Positions 1-5,998 of a stretch of 6,519 bases of DNA are shown piece after piece; position 1 is the stretch's first letter; each line of letters begins with the position of its first letter. Source of the DNA: Modestobacter sp. (lineage in GTDB: Bacteria > Actinomycetota > Actinomycetes > Mycobacteriales > Geodermatophilaceae); assembly GCA_025965775.1 (NCBI GenBank), contig JAOPWG010000040.1, forward strand, positions 1-6,519. Direction: 5' to 3'. Position numbers and translations under genes: made by a program. Below the pieces are notes generated by a model. The model searched no databases. It saw only the letters and a list, made by a program, of their open reading frames with translations, and had not been told where the DNA came from.

Positions 1-1318
1 CGCCGACGTCGACCCCGCGGGTCGGATGGGCGGCGATGAGCAGCCGCGGCTGCGCGCTCATCTCCCGCCCGACGATGAGCTTCTGCTGGTTCCCGCCCGA
101 CAGCGCCACGGCCAGCGTGTCCGGGCCGGGGGCGCGGACGTCGTACTCGCGCATGATCCGCTCCGTGTCGGCCCGGGCGGCGCGGCGGTCGATGAAGGCA
201 CCCTTGGCCGCGGGGGGCCGGGTCTGGTGACCCAGGACGCGGTTCTCCCACAGCGGCGCGTCCAGCAGCATCCCCTGCCGGTGCCGGTCCTCGGGGATGA
301 AGCCGATGCCGCCCTCCCGGCGCTGCCGGGTGCTCCAGTGCGTGACGTCGTCGGTGCCGAGCCGGACGGCGCCGCCGGCCAGCGGGCGCAGGCCCATGAT
401 CGCGTCGACCAGTTCGGCCTGGCCGTTGCCCTCGACGCCGGCGATGCCGACGACCTCGCCCTCGCGCACGGTGAAGGAGACGTCGTCGACGACCGGGCGG
501 CCGTCCAGCGAGGTGACGGTGACCCCGGCCAGTTCCAGGACGGCGGTCTCCCGGACGGTGGAGGTACGGGTCGCCGGGGTCGGCAGCTCCGCGCCGACCA
601 TCATCTCGGCGAGCTGCTTGGCCGTCGTCGTCCGCGGGTCGGCCTCACCGACGGTGGTGCCGCGGCGGATGACGGTGATGGAGTCGGCGACCTTGCGCAC
701 CTCGTCCAGCTTGTGCGAGATGAAGATGACGGTGAGGCCCTCCCGCTTGAGCTCGGCCAGGTTGCCGAACAGCTCGTCGACCTCCTGCGGCACGAGGACG
801 GCGGTGGGCTCGTCGAGGATCAGCGTGCGCGCGCCGCGGTAGAGGACCTTGGCGATCTCCACCCGCTGGCGGTCGCCGACCCCGAGGTCCTCGACGAGGC
901 TGTCGGGGTCCAGGCCCAGGGCGTAGCTGTCGGAGATCTGCCGGATCCGGCGACGGGCCTCGGCCCGGTCCAGCCGGATCCCCTTGGTGGGCTCGCTGCC
1001 CAGCACGATGTTCTCGAGCACGGTGAAGTTGTCGGCGAGCATGAAGTGCTGGTGGACCATGCCGACCCCGGCGGCGATGGCGTCGGCTGGGCTGCGGAAG
1101 GTGACCGGCCTGCCGTCGAGCAGGATCTCGCCCTCGTCGGGCCGGTGCATGCCGTAGAGGGTCTTCATCAGCGTGGACTTCCCCGCGCCGTTCTCCCCCA
1201 CGATCGCGTGCACCTCGCCGCGGCGGACCCGTAGTTCGATGTCCTTGTTCGCCACCACGCCGGGGAAGCGCTTGGTGATGCCCCGCAGTTCGACCGCCAG
1301 CGGTGCGGACCCGGTCAT
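1..1318 (-). CDS. ABC transporter ATP-binding protein, BMP-linked nucleoside/simple-sugar type (partial, C-terminus cut by window edge)
   Basis: Cytoplasmic ATPase subunit that would power uptake of the ligand bound by the BMP lipoprotein encoded just upstream; nucleosides are the likely substrate, by analogy with NupO/YufO-type systems. I read 439 codons without a stop; family members are about 510 residues, so roughly 70 are missing. Two ABC domains are visible. Domain 1 has Walker A GENGAGKST (41-49), Q-loop Q90, signature LGVGD (145-149), Walker B LILDE (166-170) and switch H202. Domain 2 has a degenerate Walker A, GVEGNGQ (294-300, no GKS/T), an intact LSGGN signature (406-410) and a degenerate Walker B, LLIAAH (426-431, no D-E). 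Such asymmetry is usual in this family, so ATP is probably hydrolysed at one composite site. The ATG at 1318 lies 6 nt after GAGGAG (1325-1330). An in-frame ATG at 1324 abuts that site and is less likely. Confidence 0.95.
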   Translation of the reverse strand, partial: MTGSAPLAVELRGITKRFPGVVANKDIELRVRRGEVHAIVGENGAGKSTLMKTLYGMHRPDEGEILLDGRPVTFRSPADAIAAGVGMVHQHFMLADNFTVLENIVLGSEPTKGIRLDRAEARRRIRQISDSYALGLDPDSLVEDLGVGDRQRVEIAKVLYRGARTLILDEPTAVLVPQEVDELFGNLAELKREGLTVIFISHKLDEVRKVADSITVIRRGTTVGEADPRTTTAKQLAEMMVGAELPTPATRTSTVRETAVLELAGVTVTSLDGRPVVDDVSFTVREGEVVGIAGVEGNGQAELVDAIMGLRPLAGGAVRLGTDDVTHWSTRQRREGGIGFIPEDRHRQGMLLDAPLWENRVLGHQTRPPAAKGAFIDRRAARADTERIMREYDVRAPGPDTLAVALSGGNQQKLIVGREMSAQPRLLIAAHPTRGVDVG

Positions 1319-1324
1319 CGACAT

Positions 1325-1330
1325 CTCCTC
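1325..1330 (-). promoter_or_regulatory. Shine-Dalgarno site of the ABC ATPase gene
   Basis: GAGGAG on the minus strand, 6 nt before the ATG at 1318. It decides between that ATG and the in-frame ATG at 1324, which would leave no spacer. Confidence 0.8.
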
Positions 1331-1378
1331 GGTGCGGTGCGGTGGTGCCGGTTCGGTCCGGAGGATCTCCGGCCGGGA

Positions 1379-1409
1379 CCGCGGCGGACGGCGTTCTCGT
1401 CCGCCGCGG
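1379..1409 (-). other. Perfect 12-bp stem-loop between BMP and ATPase genes
   Basis: The arms CCGCGGCGGACG (1379-1390) and CGTCCGCCGCGG (1398-1409) are exact reverse complements around a 7-nt loop. The structure sits 60 nt before the ATPase start, inside the gap between the two genes. No T-run follows on the minus strand, so it fits an mRNA-stabilising or processing hairpin better than an intrinsic terminator. Function is inferred. Confidence 0.6.
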
Positions 1410-1424
1410 GGACGGTACACACGG

Positions 1425-1464
1425 AAAACGGCGGGCCCGGGGCGTGTGCCGCCGGGTCCGCCGT
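1425..1464 (-). terminator. Terminator-like hairpin after the BMP gene (possible attenuator)
   Basis: On the minus strand, starting 25 nt after the BMP stop codon, a 13-position stem (1464-1452 with 1440-1428) forms around an 11-nt loop, with a single C-A mismatch. It is immediately followed by TTTT (1428-1425), the first T lying in the stem's closing A-T pair. A GC-rich stem plus a short T-run is the form of an intrinsic terminator. Because the ATPase gene follows in the same direction, partial read-through would give more binding protein than ATPase. The T-run is short, so efficiency is uncertain. Confidence 0.55.
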
Positions 1465-1489
1465 GTCCGTGCTGCTCAGGACGATCTTG

Positions 1490-2539
1490 TCACGGAGTCG
1501 TGGGGACCGTGATCTTGCCGTCGATGATCTGCTGCTTGTAGCTGTTGATCTGATCCTGGATGTCGTCGATCTGACCCCCGGAGGTGGCCAGCCCGACGCC
1601 GTCGGTGGACAGGTCGTTGACGATGTCCGCCCCGCCCTTGACGTTGCCGCCGACGAAGTCACCGATGAAGGCCTGGACGGCATTGTCGACCCGCTTGAGC
1701 ACCGAGGTCATGATCACCGGCTGCAGGGCCGGGTCACCGACGGTCTGGTACTGGTCGGAGTCGACACCGATCGCCCGCTTGCTCGAAGCGGCGGCCGCCT
1801 GGAAGACGCCGATGCCCGAGCCACCGGCCGCGGCGTAGACGATGTCGGCACCCGCGTCGTACATCCCCTGGGCGACGATCTTGCCCTTGGCCGGGTCGCT
1901 GAAGCCGGTGAAGTCGCCGGCCGGGGAGATGTACTGCACGTCCACGGTGATGTCGGACTTCACCGCCTTGGCGCCGGCGACGTAGCCGGCCTGGAAGCTC
2001 TGGATCAGCGGGGTCTCGACGCCGCCGACGAAGCCGATGTGGCCGGTCTCGGACTTCAGCGCCGCGGCGACACCCCCGAGGAAGGAGCCCTGGTTGGCGG
2101 CGAACTGCAGCCCGGTCACGTTGTCCGCGACGCCCACGCCGGTGGAGTCGATGATCGCGAAGGTGGTGTTCGGGTACTGCTTGGCCACCTCGCCGATCAC
2201 GTCGCCGTAGGCGAAGCCCACGGCGACGACCGGGTTGTAGCCCCCGTCGGCCAACTGGGTGAGCAGGTCGGCCCGGTTGGAGGCGTCACTGTTGGGCGAG
2301 AGCTCCTGGAGCGTGCCCTTGTTGGCCTTGATGGCCGCCTCGGCACCGGCATAGGCGGAGTCGTTGAACGACTTGTCACCACGGCCGCCGGTGTCGTAGG
2401 CGAGACCGATCTTCAGGTCACCGCCGCTGGCACTGCTGCCGCTGGCGGCGTTGCCGCTCCCGTTGCTGGCGCAGGCCGCGAGGGCCAAGCTGCCGGCCAG
2501 CAGCAGAGCCGCGGCCTTCATCCCACGCACTCGGCGCAA
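1490..2539 (-). CDS. BMP family (PnrA-like) ABC transporter substrate-binding lipoprotein
   Basis: Extracellular, membrane-anchored receptor that delivers ligand, probably purine or pyrimidine nucleosides, to the ABC transporter whose ATPase is encoded downstream. The 349-residue product starts with a lipoprotein signal: basic MRRVRGMK, a hydrophobic core, then the lipobox LAAC with acceptor C23. A Gly/Ser/Ala linker follows. Family hallmarks are YDTGGRGDKSFND (48-60), GVETPLIQSFQAGY (173-186), the segment containing GADIVYAAAGG, and GVDSDQ (258-263). Length and signatures match the family and the frame is intact. The frame opens further upstream (to 2635), but I chose TTG at 2539 because AGGAG (2546-2550) lies 6 nt before it, while GTG 2530 and ATG 2521 are 15 and 24 nt away. 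The ATG at 2521 would still leave a short signal peptide, so it cannot be fully excluded. The ligand is inferred from the family; some members bind other small molecules. Confidence 0.95.
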   Translation of the reverse strand: MRRVRGMKAAALLLAGSLALAACASNGSGNAASGSSASGGDLKIGLAYDTGGRGDKSFNDSAYAGAEAAIKANKGTLQELSPNSDASNRADLLTQLADGGYNPVVAVGFAYGDVIGEVAKQYPNTTFAIIDSTGVGVADNVTGLQFAANQGSFLGGVAAALKSETGHIGFVGGVETPLIQSFQAGYVAGAKAVKSDITVDVQYISPAGDFTGFSDPAKGKIVAQGMYDAGADIVYAAAGGSGIGVFQAAAASSKRAIGVDSDQYQTVGDPALQPVIMTSVLKRVDNAVQAFIGDFVGGNVKGGADIVNDLSTDGVGLATSGGQIDDIQDQINSYKQQIIDGKITVPTTP

Positions 2540-2545
2540 GACGGT

Positions 2546-2550
2546 CTCCT
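2546..2550 (-). promoter_or_regulatory. Shine-Dalgarno site that selects the TTG start of the BMP gene
   Basis: AGGAG on the minus strand, with 6 nt to TTG 2539. Part of it also lies in a small possible stem (2556-2560 pairing with 2548-2552, 5 bp, 3-nt loop), which could modestly mask the site. Confidence 0.65.
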
Positions 2551-2563
2551 CTCTCAGAGGGCT

Positions 2564-2581
2564 CGGCCGACGAGTCGGCCG
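2564..2581 (-). repeat. 18-bp inverted repeat in the BMP leader
   Basis: CGGCCGAC-GA-GTCGGCCG: 8-bp perfect arms around 2 bp, 13 bp upstream of the ribosome-binding site. It could be a DNA operator, or an RNA hairpin with a 4-nt loop. Short GC palindromes are frequent in such GC-rich DNA, so function is uncertain. Confidence 0.4.
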
Positions 2582-2668
2582 CGCCCCGGTGGGGTGGATC
2601 GAGCTGGTTCGCATCCGCCGTCCGGCCGGCCGCATGGAACAGCTCCACCAGGCGACGGCGACCCCGGC

Positions 2669-2674
2669 ACGCTA
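2669..2674 (-). promoter_or_regulatory. Candidate -10 promoter element of the BMP gene
   Basis: TAGCGT on the minus strand fits the actinobacterial TANNNT -10 pattern. It contains the only TA dinucleotide between 2540 and 2830, which makes it the only TANNNT on the minus strand in that upstream region. No convincing -35 (TTGACN-like) hexamer lies 16-18 bp upstream; an activator or an extended -10 would have to compensate. Transcription would start near 2662, giving a leader of about 120 nt. Confidence 0.35.
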
Positions 2675-2698
2675 ACCGCGGGTCCGCGCCGCCGGCCC

Positions 2699-2740
2699 CC
2701 TCCCGGGAGGACCGATGCCGGATCGTTGCCAACCGGCAAC
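2699..2740. promoter_or_regulatory. Candidate operator region: 12-bp palindrome plus GTTGCC-N4-GGCAAC
   Basis: CCTCCCGGGAGG (2699-2710) is a perfect 12-bp palindrome, about 25 bp upstream of the candidate -10 and next to the expected -35 position. GTTGCC (2725-2730) and GGCAAC (2735-2740) form a second dyad with a 4-bp centre. Together they could bind a dimeric regulator of the nucleoside uptake genes. No regulator gene is visible in the window and I cannot assign a family. Confidence 0.3.
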
Positions 2741-2830
2741 CCGCGACACACGGTTCGCAGCCACGGCGTGAGACAGGCCACACCGATGGTCGGCGCCGTC
2801 CCCGTCGCGGTGCCGGCGAGTTCCCTCGGA

Positions 2831-3375
2831 ATGCCCGCCGACGCCGCCCGGCACACGTTCGTGGCGGCCGCCGAGCGCGACGGGCGCCGCCTGGTCGTCG
2901 GCCTCATGCAGGCCGAGCGACGGCCGGTCCACGAGCTGAAGCAGGCGGAGCGGCTGCCGGACTGGGGCTCGCCACCGCACCCGGTACCGGCGGGTCGGGC
3001 CGGCTGGTCGACCCGGGCGAGACCGCAGCCGCGATCGCCGCCGCACCTGCGGGGGACGACGGGGCGTCGCCGGCCGGCGAGGTGGTTCCCCCCGCGCCAC
3101 CGGCCGCCCGGCCGGCGGCGCTCGACCGCCCCGCCAGGGACTCCCCCCTGCTGCCCGCGGGAGTGGCCGCCGGCGCGGTGGCCGTCATCGCGACGACCCT
3201 CGTGGGCCGGCGCCGGGCGCTGCGTCCCGTCCCCTCCCCCGCCGGCCCAGCGCAGCGGGCACCCAGCGGGTCACGGCCACGCCGGCCAGCGCACCAGCCC
3301 CCAGCAGACCCAGCGCCAGGCGCAGCGGCGAGGGAGCCGGACGCCCGGGCGGGTCGGGCTCCGGTGGCGGACTGA
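2831..3375 (+). pseudogene. Remnant of a D-alanyl-D-alanine carboxypeptidase (truncated and frameshifted)
   Basis: The intact enzyme trims the terminal D-Ala of peptidoglycan peptides outside the membrane. Here only its C-terminal end is recognisable. From about 2840 the frame reads DAARHTFVAAAERDGRRLVV, then a segment ending in ERLPDWG, which resembles the segment after the KTG motif in actinobacterial carboxypeptidases. At 2968-2969 the sense moves to another frame: DWG is followed by LATAPGTGGSGRLVDPGETA. Restoring one C (GGC-CTC) would rejoin them. Next comes an Ala/Pro linker and a membrane anchor (LLPAGVAAGAVAVIATTLVG, 3148-3207) followed by RRR, as expected for the C-terminal tail. The SxxK, SxN and KTG motifs are absent, and the 290 nt to the BMP start cannot hold the missing domain. 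After the anchor the frame stays open to a TGA at 3373-3375, overlapping yihY; that Pro/Arg/Ala tail may not be original coding. Family assignment is by recognition only. Confidence 0.65.
3094..3121 (-). terminator. Stem-loop downstream of the YihY gene, possible 3' end
   Basis: A stem of 12 positions (3094-3105 with 3110-3121) around a 4-nt loop, 63 nt past the yihY stop. Its one imperfect pair is a G-U wobble in minus-strand RNA but an A-C mismatch in plus-strand RNA. No T-run follows, so it would be a factor-dependent end or a stabilising hairpin at best. It lies inside the carboxypeptidase remnant. Confidence 0.3.
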
Positions 3376-4297
3376 CCGGCGCGCGCTCCACGGGCGGTGT
3401 GCGGGCGCGCTCGATGGCGGGGACCGTCGCCGTCCACGAGGCGGTGTAGAAGCCGAACCGGGCCACCACGTTGATCCAGACGATCAACCCCACGATGCCG
3501 CCCAGGGCCTGGGCGGTGACGTTGCTGGCGATCAGCGACAGGTACCAGGCGCCGACCAGCTTGAGCGCCTCGAAACCCACCGCGCCGAACACCGCCCCGG
3601 GCACCAGCGACCGGAGGCCGAACGGGTTGCCCGGCACACCCTTGAGCAGCCAGAGGAACACCAGCGTGTCCCCGGCCAGGGCCAGCGCGACCGCCACGGC
3701 GCCGGTGACCAGGAAGACGCCGGGCACCTCGTCCAGCCCGGCCAGGACCAGCAGCCGGGACGACGCACTGGTGGCCGTCGTCGTCAGCGCGATGCTGAGC
3801 ACGCCGGCTCCGCCGAAGCCCAGCAACGCCACCAGGTCCCTGAGCCGGTCGGCGAGGAAGTCCGGCGGGTCCGGCCGGCCGCGCCACACGATGTCCATGC
3901 CGACCCGCAGCTTGTCCATCGCCCCCAGGCCGACGAAGAGGAAGCCCACCAGGCCGATCACCCCGACGACGCCCCGCGAGTCGATGGCGCTGGTGACCTG
4001 ACCGGCGAGGTCCCGGCCGGTCTGCCCCGGGACGGCATCCCGGACGGCGGTGGTCAGCCGGTCCAGCAGCGCCGGGTGCCCGGACAGCACGAACCCGGCG
4101 ACGGAGGCCAGCAGGAAGACGACCGGGAAGAGCGCGAGGAAGACGTAGTAGGTGACCCCCGAGGCCAGCAGGTCGCCCTGCACCCGGTTGTAGTGACCGC
4201 CGGCATGCACGAGGTGGTCCAGCCACGGACGGCGGGCGCGCTGCCGGTGCAGCAGACCCCGCGCCGCACCGACCGCGCGACCGATGGGGTCGCTCAC
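3185..4297 (-). CDS. YihY/virulence factor BrkB family membrane protein
   Basis: Integral cytoplasmic-membrane protein of 370 residues in the YihY (formerly RNase BN/BrkB) family, whose molecular function is not settled. The N-terminus has the family pattern WLDHLVHAGGHYNRVQGDLLASGVTYYVFLALFP. Hydrophobic segments lie at about 50-71, 110-127, 155-172, 193-218, 231-252 and 263-285, matching the six-helix core, including the conserved GVTYY and FGFYTASW regions. A Pro-rich linker (about 300-325), a weaker hydrophobic stretch (326-346) and a basic Gly/Arg tail follow. The start is GTG 4297, which keeps the conserved N-terminus; no clear Shine-Dalgarno site precedes it, so read-through or coupling from the RNA ligase gene 61 nt upstream is likely. 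Its last 191 nt overlap, on the opposite strand, the open frame of the carboxypeptidase remnant, so the C-terminal tail may have been altered by local rearrangement. Confidence 0.9.
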   Translation of the reverse strand: MSDPIGRAVGAARGLLHRQRARRPWLDHLVHAGGHYNRVQGDLLASGVTYYVFLALFPVVFLLASVAGFVLSGHPALLDRLTTAVRDAVPGQTGRDLAGQVTSAIDSRGVVGVIGLVGFLFVGLGAMDKLRVGMDIVWRGRPDPPDFLADRLRDLVALLGFGGAGVLSIALTTTATSASSRLLVLAGLDEVPGVFLVTGAVAVALALAGDTLVFLWLLKGVPGNPFGLRSLVPGAVFGAVGFEALKLVGAWYLSLIASNVTAQALGGIVGLIVWINVVARFGFYTASWTATVPAIERARTPPVERAPVSPPPEPDPPGRPAPSPLRLALGLLGAGALAGVAVTRWVPAALGRRGRGRDAAPGAGPRGSSR

Positions 4298-4358
4298 CGG
4301 ACGAGTGTGCTGGCTGGTGATCCCGTCCGCCCGCCGACGCCGCTGCGGCTCCGGCAGG

Positions 4359-4955
4359 TCAGTGCGGCGGCCCGGTGAGTGGGTACTCGCGGGCCACGGC
4401 CCAGGCCCCGCCGGGGAGCTGCTCGAACTCGGTGAAGGCGTCGACCCGGAACTCGGCCTGCAGGTCGACCAGTCCCGCGTAGGCCATGTCCAGCATGTCG
4501 GTGGGCACGTCGTGGGCCACGGTCACGTGCGGGTGGTAGGGAAAGGTCAGCGAACGGGCCAGCGGCCCGGTGCGCACATCGGTCGCGATCAGCTCGCAGT
4601 CGGCGATGCCCCGGGCGACGGCCACGAAGACCACCTCGGAGATGGGCCGGAACGTGCCCGTGCCCGACAGGTGCACGGCGAACGGGGGGTGCCGGCGGGC
4701 GACCTGCGCCAGATGAGCGGTGATCGCCGGGCGGTCGGCCACGGCGACCTCCGTCGGCGGCAGCAGCGTCACGTGCGGGGGTACCAGGCTGGCCTGGGGG
4801 TCACCGACCTTGCCACGCCACTCGACGAGCAGCTGGGCCCACGGCTCGGGCACCGGCACGACCACGCCGAGGATCGTGGTGTCGCCCGTGGCGTGCGTCT
4901 GCGTGCGCCGGGGGACGAAGGTGTCCTCCGCGGTGCGCCGCGGCCCCTCGCTCAC
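4359..4955 (-). CDS. 2'-5' RNA ligase family protein (2H phosphoesterase)
   Basis: A 198-residue cytoplasmic protein with the two H-x-T motifs that define 2H phosphoesterases: HVT at 61-63 (in PPHVTLL) and HVT at 143-145 (in PHVTVAH), about 80 residues apart as usual. The paired histidines act on 2',3'-cyclic or 2'-5' phosphodiester bonds; family members include RNA ligase/cyclic phosphodiesterase ThpR, but the physiological substrate here cannot be told from sequence. The fold begins around TTILGVVVPVP (26-36), so the first 25 residues are an unconserved-looking charged extension. GTG 4955 overlaps the trpS stop as GTGA, indicating translational coupling and supporting this start despite no clear Shine-Dalgarno site. 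Length is near the family's norm. Confidence 0.9.
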   Translation of the reverse strand: MSEGPRRTAEDTFVPRRTQTHATGDTTILGVVVPVPEPWAQLLVEWRGKVGDPQASLVPPHVTLLPPTEVAVADRPAITAHLAQVARRHPPFAVHLSGTGTFRPISEVVFVAVARGIADCELIATDVRTGPLARSLTFPYHPHVTVAHDVPTDMLDMAYAGLVDLQAEFRVDAFTEFEQLPGGAWAVAREYPLTGPPH

Positions 4956-5971
4956 GGCGCCGCGGGGGCCAGGAAGCCGACCCGGTCGTAGACCGCCGCC
5001 ACCGTCGACGCGGCGACCTCCCGGGCGCGGAGCGCGCCCGCGGCCAGGATCCGCTGCAGCTCGGCCGGGTCGCCCAGCAGCTCGGCCGTGCGCTGCTGGA
5101 CCGGCGCCAGCGCCTCGGTGACGACCTCGGCCAGCTCCTTCTTCAGATCGCCGTAGCCGCGACCGGCGAAGTGCTCCTCCAGCTGCGCGACGGTCTGCCC
5201 CGACAGCGCCGAGTGGATCGCCAGCAGGTTGGTCACGCCGGGCTTGGCGACCGGGTCGGCGACCACCTCACGACCGGTGTCGGTGACCGCCGACCGGATC
5301 TTCTTGGCGTTCACCTTGGGGTCGTCGAGCAGGTTGATGCAGCCGCCCGGCGGCAGGCTCTTGCTCATCTTCTTGTCCGGGGACTGCAGGTCCAGCACCC
5401 GCGCCGCGGCCGGCGGGATGAACCCCTCCGGGACGGTGAAGGTCTGCCCGTACCGGCTGTTGAACCGGCTGGCCAGGTCGCGGGTCAGCTCCAGGTGCTG
5501 GCGCTGGTCGTCGCCGACCGGCACCCGGTCGGCCTGGTAGAGCAGGATGTCGGCGGCCATCAGCACCGGGTAGGTGAACAGCCCGACCGACGTCGTCCCG
5601 CTGCCCTCGCGCTGGCTCTTGTCCTTGAACTGCGTCATCCGGCTGGCCTCGCCGAAGCCGGTGAGGCACTCCAGCACCCAGGACAGCTGGACGTGCTCGG
5701 GCACGTGGCTCTGCACGAACAGCGTGCTGCGGGCCGGGTCGACACCGAGGGCGAGGAGCTGCGCGGCCGAGACCAGGGTGCGCCGGCGCAACACCTCGGG
5801 GTCGGGCTGCTCGGCGGTGATCGCGTGCAGGTCGACGACGCAGTAGAAGGCGTCGTGGTCGTCCTGCAGGCTCACCCACTGCTTCAGCGCACCCAGGAGG
5901 TTGCCGAGGTGGAAGGAGTCCGCCGTCGGCTGGATGCCGGACAGCACGCGGGGAGCAGGCACGCCCACCAT
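4952..5971 (-). CDS. trpS: Tryptophan--tRNA ligase (TrpRS)
   Basis: Class I aminoacyl-tRNA synthetase that activates tryptophan with ATP and charges tRNA-Trp in the cytoplasm. The 339-residue product matches the usual bacterial length of about 330-340. Seen in order: SGIQPTADSFHLGN (11-24), holding the HIGH-equivalent HLGN; the Trp-pocket and dimer region including GEASRMTQFKDKS (107-119); GLFTYPVLMAADILLY (130-145); VGDDQRQHLELTRD (152-165); and KMSKS (201-205) for ATP binding. All catalytic signatures are intact. ATG 5971 follows the aminotransferase stop by 27 nt. The upstream Shine-Dalgarno signal is weak (GGGG about 11 nt away), and GTG codons 2 and 4 are alternative starts that would remove only one or three residues. 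The 3' end overlaps the RNA ligase start by 4 nt. No T-box or leader element fits in the 27-nt gap. Confidence 0.98.
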   Translation of the reverse strand: MVGVPAPRVLSGIQPTADSFHLGNLLGALKQWVSLQDDHDAFYCVVDLHAITAEQPDPEVLRRRTLVSAAQLLALGVDPARSTLFVQSHVPEHVQLSWVLECLTGFGEASRMTQFKDKSQREGSGTTSVGLFTYPVLMAADILLYQADRVPVGDDQRQHLELTRDLASRFNSRYGQTFTVPEGFIPPAAARVLDLQSPDKKMSKSLPPGGCINLLDDPKVNAKKIRSAVTDTGREVVADPVAKPGVTNLLAIHSALSGQTVAQLEEHFAGRGYGDLKKELAEVVTEALAPVQQRTAELLGDPAELQRILAAGALRAREVAASTVAAVYDRVGFLAPAAP

Positions 5972-5998
5972 CGAACCACGCGCCCCAGAAGTCCCGAC

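Noticed and set aside
145..460. Degenerate Walker A and Walker B in the second ABC domain as signs of decay
   Set aside because: These degenerate motifs are a normal feature of the second domain in BMP-linked and sugar-type double ABC ATPases, and the frame is intact.
26..1234. Open plus-strand frame of 402 codons
   Set aside because: It lies wholly antisense to the ABC ATPase, whose Walker and signature motifs are clear on the minus strand.
2634..2675. Small plus-strand ORF (13 codons) starting ATG at 2634
   Set aside because: No ribosome-binding site, very short, and lies in the BMP leader; it is indistinguishable from chance.
4298..4358. Promoter or terminator in the 61-nt gap between the RNA ligase gene and yihY
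   Set aside because: I found no TANNNT box or strong stem with a T-run there, so simple co-transcription is the better reading.
1337..4378. Open plus-strand frame of 1013 codons
   Set aside because: It is antisense to the BMP and YihY genes and owes its length to GC-rich third positions. Its translation is low-complexity Arg/Pro/Gly/Asp with no family signature, except the short carboxypeptidase-like piece around 2840-2968.
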